From the NCBI RefSeq assembly GCF_009861525.1, contig NZ_WVHL01000005.1:3038001-3102000 (forward strand): a stretch of 64,000 bases of DNA, in the 5' to 3' direction. Position 1 is the stretch's first letter. Every line of letters begins with the position of its first letter. The DNA comes from Pseudomonas sp. LD120. Lineage in GTDB: Bacteria; Pseudomonadota; Gammaproteobacteria; Pseudomonadales; Pseudomonadaceae. The notes beneath the pieces were generated by a model, which was given only the letters and a program-made list of their open reading frames with translations, ran no database searches and was not told where the DNA came from. The translations under genes were made by a program, and so were the position numbers. Below, one piece after another: positions 9,375 to 16,804 of the stretch.

Positions 9375-11595
9375 GTCACGGATCGACGACCGCTGGTTGG
9401 CCCAACTGAGCGCGGGGCCGGTACTGGCTTCGCTGCCGGCAATCCGGCGCAGTGAATGGACCCGGCAGCTTGGTGAACTGGCCAGCAGCGGCCAGCGGCG
9501 CTTGCTGCTGGTGTTCGACAGTACGCTTGAGCATGCCGCGCTGTTGCTGGTGCTACTGGAGCAGGGCTTGTCGCCGCTGCTGGTGGCCAGCGATGCCAAG
9601 CCTCAGGAACTGCAGCGCTATGCCGCCCAGGGGGCGATCAGCCACAGCGTCCAGCTGGAGCAGGGCGAACTGCGGGTGACAGCGCTTGAACCTGGCGCTG
9701 CGCTGCCTGGCGCTTCGGCAGTGCAGCCACACCGGCGTGGCATCTATTTGCTGACGTCGGGCACCACGGGGGAACCGTCGCTGGTTTTTCGCGACCTGAA
9801 CAGCTGGCGTGACGAGGGCCTGCGCTACTGCCGGCTGTTGCAACTGAGCCGCGAGGATCGGGTGCTGTTCATCGCTCCGGTGTATCACGCCTATGCACTG
9901 GGCTGGTTGTGGGGCGCGTTGCTGGCCGGGTCCCAGGTGGAGATCTGCAAACCCACGGAACTGGGGGCGGCGCTGCAGGCGCTGCGCCTGCGCGCCAGCC
10001 ATTGCGTGGTCACGCCCATGCTGGCGGCCTTGATGGCCCAGCGGGTAGGCCAGGGTGAGCGTCCGCCCCAGCTCAAGGGGGTGATGTCCGGCGCCGGTCC
10101 AGTGGACGGACAGCTCGACCAGCAGTTCCAGCAGGCCTTCGGCATCGGACTGTCGCGCAACTATGGCAGTACCGAAAGCGGTGCCGTGTTTGCCGGCGTC
10201 GCGCCATTGCCGCCGTTGTCCATCGGCTTTCCCATGCCGGGGATCGAAGTCGTGGAGCCGGCGGCGGGGCAGCCGTTTGCCCTCAAGGTGCGACTGGAGG
10301 ATGGCCGCCTTTACGACACCGGCGACATTGCCGAACAGAGCGCAGCCGGCTACAGCATCGTCGGTCGCGAGAGCAGTGCGATCCGCCGGGGCGAACGCTG
10401 GATTTCGCCGTTCGAGATTGAGTCGGTGCTGGGCAGCCACCCGGATGTGCAAGATTGCGCGGTGCGCGCGGTCAAGTCGGCCCGCTCGGGCAACGACCAT
10501 ATCTTTGCCTTCGTGGTCTGGAACCCTCAGCGCCCGTGGGACCCACGACTGCTGCGCGAACATTGCCAGGCGAATCTGGCGCCGGCCAAGGTCCCCGACC
10601 GCTTCGAGCGCACGCCGCTGATTGCCCGCCGTGGCAACGGCAAGCCGCTGCTCAGCCGGCGTTATCGTCCGGCCGCGAACCAGGTGTTGCTGGAGGCCGC
10701 CCAGGCCTACAAGCGCTCGCAGTTGTTGCTGGCGCTGTGGGAGTGCGGGGCCTTGCAACTCAGTGCCCAGGGCCTGAGCGTCGACCAGATCGCCCAGCGT
10801 ACCGGTCTGCATGCCCACACCCTGGCGGTGGCCTTCGACACGGCCCAGGCCAACGGCCTGCTGCACGAGGCCCTGGAGGCCGAGACGCCGCCCCGGGACT
10901 TGGAGGATCTGGCCCGGGTGCTGGACCTGGAGTCCTTCAACAACCGCCACTGGAACCGCCTGGACGAGTTGCTGGCGGTGCTGCATGACGGCCTCGACCG
11001 GCGCGCCTTCGAACAGACCCCCAAGCACCCGCAACTGCAGCGGCGCTACCAGCGCGCGGTGGCCGGGGCAGACAAGCAACTGGCGGCCCAACTGACCTGG
11101 CGCAAGGCCCTGCACAACGCGCCCCGGGCCATCGCCCTGCTGGACATCTGCGCCACTGGCGCGGTGTACACCCAAGCCTTATTGGGCCGCCGGCGCCTGG
11201 ACTGCCGGGCCAGTCGGATCGTGCAGCTGGGGGGGCTCAATCCGCCGGCGGCGGATATCCCGGTGCACAGCCACGAGGAGCTGGCGCAGCTGGACGCGCG
11301 CGGGTTCGACGTAATCGTGCTCGACAACACCCTGCACCAGCCCAGCGTGGTCCAGGCGCTGCCGGCTTTGCTCGAGCGCCTGGGACCCGATGGCCGGCTG
11401 ATCATTGACGAGATTTTCTTTTGCGACACGGCCTCGGCAGCCGTCGGTGTGGACTGGCTGACCCACGGTGGCTGCCAGTACCCGAGGCAGGACGAGGTGG
11501 TTGCGGCGCTGGCGCGCCTGGGGTTCGTCGGCGAGCAAATCTGGCGCCGCGAATCGATGATTTATCAATGCACGATGTTATTCAGCAGGAGCTAG
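9364..11595 (+). CDS. Acyl-AMP ligase fused to a methyltransferase-like domain
   Basis: A 743-residue two-domain protein. The ANL adenylation domain covers about residues 1-440: LLTSGTTGEPS at 130-140, NYGSTESG at 266-273, YDTGDI, and Lys427 in NGKPL. The C-terminal 290 residues look like an O-methyltransferase: a winged-helix-type region near 455-550, then a Rossmann region. The SAM motif I is altered (LLDICATGAVY, Asp594), so methyl transfer is doubtful. The ligase-methyltransferase arrangement recalls QbsL of the quinolobactin pathway. With the ACP 3 bases downstream, the likely task is loading an aryl acid onto that ACP, as MitE does with AHBA in mitomycin assembly; this is inferred. Confidence 0.75.
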   Translation: MAPESRIDDRWLAQLSAGPVLASLPAIRRSEWTRQLGELASSGQRRLLLVFDSTLEHAALLLVLLEQGLSPLLVASDAKPQELQRYAAQGAISHSVQLEQGELRVTALEPGAALPGASAVQPHRRGIYLLTSGTTGEPSLVFRDLNSWRDEGLRYCRLLQLSREDRVLFIAPVYHAYALGWLWGALLAGSQVEICKPTELGAALQALRLRASHCVVTPMLAALMAQRVGQGERPPQLKGVMSGAGPVDGQLDQQFQQAFGIGLSRNYGSTESGAVFAGVAPLPPLSIGFPMPGIEVVEPAAGQPFALKVRLEDGRLYDTGDIAEQSAAGYSIVGRESSAIRRGERWISPFEIESVLGSHPDVQDCAVRAVKSARSGNDHIFAFVVWNPQRPWDPRLLREHCQANLAPAKVPDRFERTPLIARRGNGKPLLSRRYRPAANQVLLEAAQAYKRSQLLLALWECGALQLSAQGLSVDQIAQRTGLHAHTLAVAFDTAQANGLLHEALEAETPPRDLEDLARVLDLESFNNRHWNRLDELLAVLHDGLDRRAFEQTPKHPQLQRRYQRAVAGADKQLAAQLTWRKALHNAPRAIALLDICATGAVYTQALLGRRRLDCRASRIVQLGGLNPPAADIPVHSHEELAQLDARGFDVIVLDNTLHQPSVVQALPALLERLGPDGRLIIDEIFFCDTASAAVGVDWLTHGGCQYPRQDEVVAALARLGFVGEQIWRRESMIYQCTMLFSRS

Positions 11596-11598
11596 AAA

Positions 11599-11853
11599 AT
11601 GACCGATACCGACCGCTTGATCAAAGTGTTCTCCAGCACCGTGGGCCGTGAACTGAGCCGTGAAGACCTCTCGGGGGGCGACCTGATCGGCACCCTGGGC
11701 CTGAACTCGATCGACGCCTTGCAGTTGCTGATCCAAGTGGAAACCGAGTTTGGCTTCTCCATCGAGGACAACGAGCTGTCCATCGAACTGGTCAACTCGC
11801 TGGAACGCCTGGAAGCCTTCGTCGCCGACAAGACCCAGGCCCAGGTTGTCTGA
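11599..11853 (+). CDS. Acyl carrier protein
   Basis: An 84-residue acidic carrier protein. Ser37 in LGLNSIDALQL is the expected phosphopantetheine attachment site, and helix II continues as LLIQVETEFGF. It follows the acyl-AMP ligase after a 3-base gap, so the two are almost certainly a loading pair. A stand-alone ACP carrying the aryl starter is the arrangement used in mitomycin biosynthesis (MmcB). It is distinct from the second carrier protein at 16493-16804, which has a PCP-type GGSS motif. Confidence 0.9.
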   Translation: MTDTDRLIKVFSSTVGRELSREDLSGGDLIGTLGLNSIDALQLLIQVETEFGFSIEDNELSIELVNSLERLEAFVADKTQAQVV

Positions 11854-11973
11854 AGGTGATGACGGCATGTGTCTCTTTGCCAACCTCGGCTGCGTGGTTT
11901 CCTGCGCGCGCCGATGTGGGCGGCCCGGCGCCCGCCGGCCCGCCCGGAAGAACCGAACGACGAGGGAATTCGT

Positions 11974-13299
11974 GTGAACGACGCAAAAAAGACTGAGGCG
12001 GTGTTTGCCAATCGTCCTGGCACCGACGTCCAGTTGCCCTGGCTCAACCAGCTCAACCGCCAGCGCCTGGCCGGGCCGGCGATGGAGAACAATCGCTGGC
12101 TGACCGCCGGCGAGGCCCCGGCGACACTCTGCGTGCACGCCGGCACCTATGAGGACCCGGTGACCGGGGCCGTGGGCACGCCGATCTTTCCCAGCACCAC
12201 CTTCCGTTTCAGCCAGTCCACCTATGAGTCGTTCCTGGAAGGCTACGTGCGTGACATTCCCACCTACAGCCGCTACGGCAACCCGGGGCAGTGGTCGGTG
12301 CAGTTGAAGGTGGCGGCCATGGAGGGGGCGCAAAGTGCCTTGGTACTGTCATCGGGCATGGCGGCGATCGCCTCGACCCTGTTCGCCCTGACCAACCGCA
12401 ATGGCCACATCATCTCTTCCTATGATCTGTACGGTGGCAGCTACAGTCTGCTGCACGCCGACATCAGTCAGGCCGGGCGCTCGGTGAGCTATGTCGACCC
12501 GCTGGACCTGGAGGCGATCCGCCGGGCGATCCGCCCGCAGACCCAGATCATGTTCTTCGAGCTGCTGTCCAACCCGCTGATGAAGGCCATCGACCTGGTG
12601 GCCATCGCTGCCTTGTGCAAGCAGGAGAACATTCTGCTGGTGGTGGACAACACCTTCTTGTCGCCCATCAGTTGCCGTCCCCTGGAGTGGGGGGCGGACA
12701 TCGTCATCCATTCGGCGACCAAGTACCTCAACGGGCACAGTGACGCCACCTGTGGCGCGGTCGCGGGCAGTCGCAAGCTGGTGGACCGGGTCTGGGCGCA
12801 ACTGTTGCGCTTTGGCGGCAACCTCGACCCCTTCGTGTGCTTTCTCCTGGAGCGGGGCATGAAGACCCTGGCGGTGCGCATGCAGGCCCATGCCGAGGGG
12901 GCCCGGCAGGTGACGCGTTTTCTCGAACGCCATCCGCAGGTGACCGCGGTGCATTCGGTGTATGCCGAGGCGTATGCCCACCCCCATCTGCGGCAGTACG
13001 CCCCCCAGGCCACCTGCGGCATGCTCGGTTTTGAGCTGCAAGGTGGGGACCCGGCGGCCCTGCAACTGCTGGAGCACCTCAAGCTGATCACCTGCGCCAC
13101 CAGCCTGGGCGGCATCGAGTCCCTGGTGAGCCTGCCGTTCAACACCTCCCACAGCGGCTTGACCCGCGAGCAGCAGAAACAGATCGGGCTCAACCCCGGC
13201 CTGGTCCGGCTGTCGGTGGGCATCGAGGCCCCCGATGACCTGTGTGCCGATCTCGAACAGGCGTTGCGCCAGGTCTATCAAGGAAGGAGTCAGCCATGA
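11974..13299 (+). CDS. Cys/Met-metabolism PLP enzyme (cystathionine gamma-lyase family)
   Basis: A 441-residue fold-type I PLP enzyme. The PLP lysine is Lys250 in HSATKYLNGHSD; SRYGNPG, SSGMAAI and VVDNTF are other family motifs. Relatives perform gamma-synthase, beta- or gamma-lyase or sulfhydrylase reactions on cysteine and homoserine derivatives. Here it may supply or remove sulfur, or build an amino-acid unit for the NRPS. The GTG at 11974 after GAGGGAA is my preferred start; a longer frame from ATG 11869 or a shorter one from ATG 12079 is possible. An N-terminal extension of about 35 residues precedes the conserved fold. The stop overlaps the next start (ATGA). Confidence 0.8.
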   Translation: MNDAKKTEAVFANRPGTDVQLPWLNQLNRQRLAGPAMENNRWLTAGEAPATLCVHAGTYEDPVTGAVGTPIFPSTTFRFSQSTYESFLEGYVRDIPTYSRYGNPGQWSVQLKVAAMEGAQSALVLSSGMAAIASTLFALTNRNGHIISSYDLYGGSYSLLHADISQAGRSVSYVDPLDLEAIRRAIRPQTQIMFFELLSNPLMKAIDLVAIAALCKQENILLVVDNTFLSPISCRPLEWGADIVIHSATKYLNGHSDATCGAVAGSRKLVDRVWAQLLRFGGNLDPFVCFLLERGMKTLAVRMQAHAEGARQVTRFLERHPQVTAVHSVYAEAYAHPHLRQYAPQATCGMLGFELQGGDPAALQLLEHLKLITCATSLGGIESLVSLPFNTSHSGLTREQQKQIGLNPGLVRLSVGIEAPDDLCADLEQALRQVYQGRSQP

Positions 13300-14366
13300 G
13301 AAACGGAATGAACATCTCGGGCTTCAGCGAGATCGTCCACGAGATCCAGCAAGAGCCGGCCCAGGCGATCTTCCGTTACGCCGCCTATGCGCACTGTTCG
13401 CCGGCCGGCGGCATGCTGGCCGGGGTGGCTCCGGCGCTGATCGGCCTGTTGCGCGCGCCGCGGCATTTCGAAGTGCCGATCCGTCCCAGCCCGGCGTTGC
13501 AATGCCAGGGGCTGCTGGACCCGGCCTGGCCCCAGGAATTGGCCCTGGCGGCGCTCTCCGGCTGTTTCCTGGTGTCCGCGGTGTCGGGGTTTTCCGCGCG
13601 ACGGACCACGGTCGATCATCTGTCCATGACCACCCGCGCGATCCTGCAGGAAGCGGCCGCTGCGGCTCCCCAGGTGCGCTACGAGATCCGTTCGGGCACC
13701 GACAAGAAGATCAACGAAGCCCTGGAAGTGATCGAGGCGGTGAAGAGCCACAGCCCCAATCACCAGACCTTCGTCCAGGCCCTGGGCCTGTCGGCACGCT
13801 TGGTGAATGCCGAGGGCGCCGGCCCCTGGCAAAGGTTTTGCCCCCTTGAACAGGCGCCTGCGGATACGGCGGCGGCCCAGACCCAGACCCAGACCCAGAC
13901 CCTGGATTGCCAGTGGCTCTATGGCACCCAACTGCGGGCGGACTTCGTCCACCAGGACCCTCGGGACCCGCGCAGTTTTCCCATCGACCAACCCAAGCAA
14001 CTGGCCGGTATCGACTGGGGGCCCAACCCTCAGGAATACCTGCTGATGGCGATTGCCGCCGATGTCCTGGCGCAGCTCAACCGCCGCCAGCAGTTGCCGG
14101 GTGCGGTGCACCTGGATGTGCGGGCCATGGTGGATATCCGCGGGATGTGTGAGGTGGCGCCGACCCCGGTCCACCTGCAGGACATCGAGCTTGAATTGCA
14201 GGTTGAAGGCTGGCCGGCGGCCCAGTTGGCGACGTTGACGCAACAGTTGGCGGCGAGCATCGAGGCCTCGGTGGTGTGTGCCCTGATCCGCCATCGGGTG
14301 GGCTTCGAGTTCCAGGTCGGAGCCCGGCCGCTGTCCGAGGAGGCCCGCGAGTGCCAGCCATGCTGA
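13296..14366 (+). CDS. Double OsmC-like protein
   Basis: A 356-residue protein that appears to hold two OsmC-type units. The first (about residues 20-175) has LAALSGCFLV and KSHSPNHQTF; the second (about 225-345) has the FPIDQPKQLAGIDWGPNPQEYLL motif typical of OsmC/Ohr relatives. OsmC proteins normally use two conserved cysteines as a peroxidase pair. Only the first is visible in unit 1, and its partner position reads Ser; unit 2 lacks the first. The linker contains a run of Gln-Thr repeats coded by CAGACC-type repeats near 13880-13903, prone to length change. ATGA coupling at both ends places it in block A. Its function is unknown; a binding or reaction role with the carrier-bound product is possible. 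Confidence 0.6.
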   Translation: MRNGMNISGFSEIVHEIQQEPAQAIFRYAAYAHCSPAGGMLAGVAPALIGLLRAPRHFEVPIRPSPALQCQGLLDPAWPQELALAALSGCFLVSAVSGFSARRTTVDHLSMTTRAILQEAAAAAPQVRYEIRSGTDKKINEALEVIEAVKSHSPNHQTFVQALGLSARLVNAEGAGPWQRFCPLEQAPADTAAAQTQTQTQTLDCQWLYGTQLRADFVHQDPRDPRSFPIDQPKQLAGIDWGPNPQEYLLMAIAADVLAQLNRRQQLPGAVHLDVRAMVDIRGMCEVAPTPVHLQDIELELQVEGWPAAQLATLTQQLAASIEASVVCALIRHRVGFEFQVGARPLSEEARECQPC

Positions 14367-14770
14367 ATCAGTCGACCCTGTGTTTCGCCACCCTGGCGGT
14401 TCCCGACCTGGCGGCTGCCGAAGCCTTCTATGTGCAGGTACTGGGTCTGCAGGTCAGCCGGCGCTTTGCCCCGACCCGCTGGATCAGCCTGGATGTGGAC
14501 GAGCAGGGCGGTGCCGGGCTCGGCCTGATCGAGGACCCGCTGATGGCGCGGCCGTCGCCGGCCAGCATGCTTGACCTGATGGTGTCTGAGCTGGACGCCC
14601 TGGTGGCGCGGATGCCGCCGCAAGTGACCCTTGTCGAGGCGCCAGGGCCGACCCTGTGGGGCAGTTACAAGGCAGTGATCGAGGACCCGTTCGGCAACCG
14701 CCTGGGCCTGGTCCAGTGCAGCCCGCAGGCCGCTGTCCGGGATACCGGGCAGCCGGGAAAGAACGAGTAA
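14360..14770 (+). CDS. VOC-superfamily (glyoxalase/bleomycin-resistance-like) protein
   Basis: A 136-residue single VOC unit pair (ATLAVPDLAAAEAFYVQVLGL at the start; IEDPFGNRLGLVQ at the end). The family covers glyoxalases, dioxygenases, isomerases and drug-binding resistance proteins. It starts in the stop region of the OsmC-like gene (ATGCTGA), so it is coupled. Either an enzymatic step or product binding is possible. It is one of two VOC proteins in block A. Confidence 0.75.
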   Translation: MLNQSTLCFATLAVPDLAAAEAFYVQVLGLQVSRRFAPTRWISLDVDEQGGAGLGLIEDPLMARPSPASMLDLMVSELDALVARMPPQVTLVEAPGPTLWGSYKAVIEDPFGNRLGLVQCSPQAAVRDTGQPGKNE

Positions 14771-14779
14771 GGAGCTGGG

Positions 14780-15424
14780 ATGCTTAAGCAATATGAATGC
14801 ATGAAGGTAGCGGACTGCGTTGCCGGCGATGGCGGCTTCGTGTCCGTGGTGTCCGGGCTGCCGCGCAGCGGCACCTCGATGATGATGCGTGCCCTGGCCA
14901 GTGCCGGCCTGGCGCCGTTGACCGACAACCTGCGCCAGGGCGATGAACGCAATCCCCATGGCTATTTCGAATGGGAAGCGGTCAAGTCCCGGGACGGCTA
15001 CCTGGGGTGGATGGACCAGGCCCGCGGCCGGGCGGTCAAGCTGGTGTCGCGCTTTCTCCAGTACCTGCCAGCGACCCACGGGTATCGGGTGCTGTTCATG
15101 CACCGCGATATCGATGCGGTGATCCGTTCCCAGCAGGACATGGCCGAGCACCACAGCGGTCAGGTCTGGGCAGGGCAGGAGGTCGAGGAACTGGCGCGGC
15201 TGTATCGCGAACATGTGGCCCAGGTGCTGGCGTGGGTCCGTTCGCGGCCGAACATGCAGCTGCTGGAACTGGATTATCAACGGGTGCTGCAAGACCCGAC
15301 CGGCGAATTCACCCGGGTTGCGGCGTTCCTCTCACCCTTGCCCCTGGCGGTGCCGTCGATGGCGGCCACGGTGGATCGAGGTCTGAATCATCAAGCGGCG
15401 ATGGAGGCTGCGAGCCATGTCTGA
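14780..15424 (+). CDS. Sulfotransferase-like protein
   Basis: A 214-residue P-loop protein. The 5'-phosphosulfate-binding loop is VVSGLPRSGTSMM (residues 23-35), and a VLFMHRDIDAVIRSQ stretch corresponds to the 3'-phosphate-binding strand and helix of PAPS sulfotransferases. It is shorter than many family members. A PAPS-producing APS kinase is in the same block (23357-23965), which supports true sulfo transfer to a small-molecule acceptor. A GGAG ribosome site precedes the ATG, and the stop overlaps the next start by 8 bases. Confidence 0.75.
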   Translation: MLKQYECMKVADCVAGDGGFVSVVSGLPRSGTSMMMRALASAGLAPLTDNLRQGDERNPHGYFEWEAVKSRDGYLGWMDQARGRAVKLVSRFLQYLPATHGYRVLFMHRDIDAVIRSQQDMAEHHSGQVWAGQEVEELARLYREHVAQVLAWVRSRPNMQLLELDYQRVLQDPTGEFTRVAAFLSPLPLAVPSMAATVDRGLNHQAAMEAASHV

Positions 15425-16088
15425 ATTGCCCATCCGTGCAGTCATCTTCGACCTCGACGGAACGTTGATCGACAGCAAGCAAGTGATTCGCGAGGCCTAC
15501 CACGCGGCCCACGCCCAGGTGGTAGGGGCGGACGTCGAGCCGCCACCGTTCAGCGAGTACTGCCAGCACCTGGGACGCAGCTTCGTGCAGATCATGAAGA
15601 TCATGGGGCTGCCGGCGCAGATGCACCCGGTGTTCATGCGTGAAAGCAACGCGCGAATGCAGCGCATCCGCGTGTTCGAGGGCGTCGGCGGACTGTTGGC
15701 GAGCTTGCATGCCAGGGGCATTCCCATGGCGATTGCCACCGGCAAGGACCATGGGCGCACGGTGGCGATTCTCGAGTACCTGGGCCTGCTGAAGTATTTC
15801 TCCTGCATCGTCGGCAGCGACGATGTGGCCAACCCCAAGCCGGCGCCGGACATGGCCCGGATGATTGTCGAACAGTTGCATCTGGACCCGGCGAGTTGCC
15901 TGTTCGTGGGCGATGCCCTGGCCGACCTGAAATGCGGCCAGGCGGCTGGCATGCAGACCGCGCTGGCGCTCTGGGATCACCCCGGCGAGGAGGTCCGGCG
16001 CTATCCCAGTACCTATCAACTGACCGCGCCGGGCCAGGTCCTGGCCTTGCTGGAGGTGGCTCGCCATGCCGACATTACTCCTGCTTAA
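15417..16088 (+). CDS. HAD phosphatase, AHBA-synthesis-associated (RifM-like)
   Basis: A 223-residue HAD hydrolase of the phosphoglycolate-phosphatase type. The nucleophile motif is VIFDLDGTLID with Asp12 and Asp14; motif II/III regions are IATGKDHGR and NPKPAPDM, and the acidic pair is in FVGDALAD. The cap segment (a GRSFVQIMKIMGLP stretch followed by FMRES) closely matches my memory of RifM-type proteins encoded beside AHBA synthases, thought to dephosphorylate or release the kanosamine intermediate. It overlaps the sulfotransferase gene and the dehydroquinase-like gene at its two ends. The AHBA-type aminotransferase, oxidoreductase and kinase are also in the locus. Confidence 0.75.
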   Translation: MSELPIRAVIFDLDGTLIDSKQVIREAYHAAHAQVVGADVEPPPFSEYCQHLGRSFVQIMKIMGLPAQMHPVFMRESNARMQRIRVFEGVGGLLASLHARGIPMAIATGKDHGRTVAILEYLGLLKYFSCIVGSDDVANPKPAPDMARMIVEQLHLDPASCLFVGDALADLKCGQAAGMQTALALWDHPGEEVRRYPSTYQLTAPGQVLALLEVARHADITPA

Positions 16089-16500
16089 CGGCCCCAACCT
16101 GGGGCGCCTGGGGCAGCGCGAGCCGCAGGTCTATGGCACCAAGACCCTGGAGCAGATCACCGCTGAAGTCACCGCCGTCGCCGACTCCCGTGGCTGGGCG
16201 GTGCTGGCCCGGCACAGCAACCATGAGGGCGAGTTGATCGACTTCATCGAGAGCCAGCATCAGGCCGAGGCGATGATCATCAACCCGGGGGCGCTGATGA
16301 TGTCCGGCTGGGCCCTGCGCGATGCCTTGCAGGACTACCCAGGGCGCTGGATGGAGGTGCACATTTCCAACCTGTTTGCCCGCGAGCGCTTCCGTCACCA
16401 GTCGTTGCTGGCGCCCCTGTGCCACGGCTTCATTGCCGGCCTGGGCACCGATGGCTATGCCCTGGCCGCCGCGGCGCTGGTGGGAGCCCGCCATGTGTAG
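16066..16500 (+). CDS. Type II 3-dehydroquinate dehydratase-like protein (RifJ-like) with altered active site
   Basis: A 144-residue AroQ-type protein of normal length. Arg18 and Tyr23 of the REPQVYG motif, Asn73, His99 in EVHISN and Arg110 are in place. The family motif THTS is replaced: INPGALMMSGWALRDAL has Met79 where the motif histidine is expected. In AHBA pathways RifJ dehydrates 5-amino-5-deoxy-3-dehydroquinate. This copy either accepts an altered substrate or has lost dehydratase activity. It is unlikely to be the housekeeping AroQ, given its position inside block A between the HAD phosphatase and a carrier protein, overlapping both. Confidence 0.8.
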   Translation: MPTLLLLNGPNLGRLGQREPQVYGTKTLEQITAEVTAVADSRGWAVLARHSNHEGELIDFIESQHQAEAMIINPGALMMSGWALRDALQDYPGRWMEVHISNLFARERFRHQSLLAPLCHGFIAGLGTDGYALAAAALVGARHV

Positions 16501-16804
16501 TGCGACAGCAGCAGCGCTGCAGACCCAAGTGATGAACGACGTGCTGGGCCTCTGCGCCCGCTTGCTGAAGGTGACGCAGGAGCAGTTGCATGCCGGGCAG
16601 AATTTTTTCGCCCTCGGCGGCAGCTCGTTGCAGGCCCTGCAACTGTGTGCGCTGCTCGAACAGCGGCATCCACAGCTATGCGGCGAGGACGGCATTGACC
16701 TGACCCTGATTGTCGGCACCGCGACCCTTGGCGAGTTTGTCGACGCCCTGCTGCAGGGGGCGGTCGGCAGGCCGGTCGGGGCGATTTCCGAGGGCGAGCT
16801 ATGA
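16493..16804 (+). CDS. Peptidyl/acyl carrier protein
   Basis: A 103-residue stand-alone carrier protein. Ser45 in FFALGGSSLQAL is the expected phosphopantetheine site. The start overlaps the dehydroquinase-like stop (ATGTGTAG), and its stop overlaps the NRPS start (ATGA), so it is coupled to both. The GGSS motif resembles NRPS thiolation domains more than the ACP at 11599. It may deliver the upstream acyl group to the NRPS condensation domain; the NRPS begins with a TubC-like docking region that could receive it. Confidence 0.85.
   Translation: MCSATAAALQTQVMNDVLGLCARLLKVTQEQLHAGQNFFALGGSSLQALQLCALLEQRHPQLCGEDGIDLTLIVGTATLGEFVDALLQGAVGRPVGAISEGEL

Noticed and set aside
16066..16500. Housekeeping AroQ
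   Set aside because: Position inside a biosynthetic operon and the missing THTS histidine argue for a pathway-specific paralogue.
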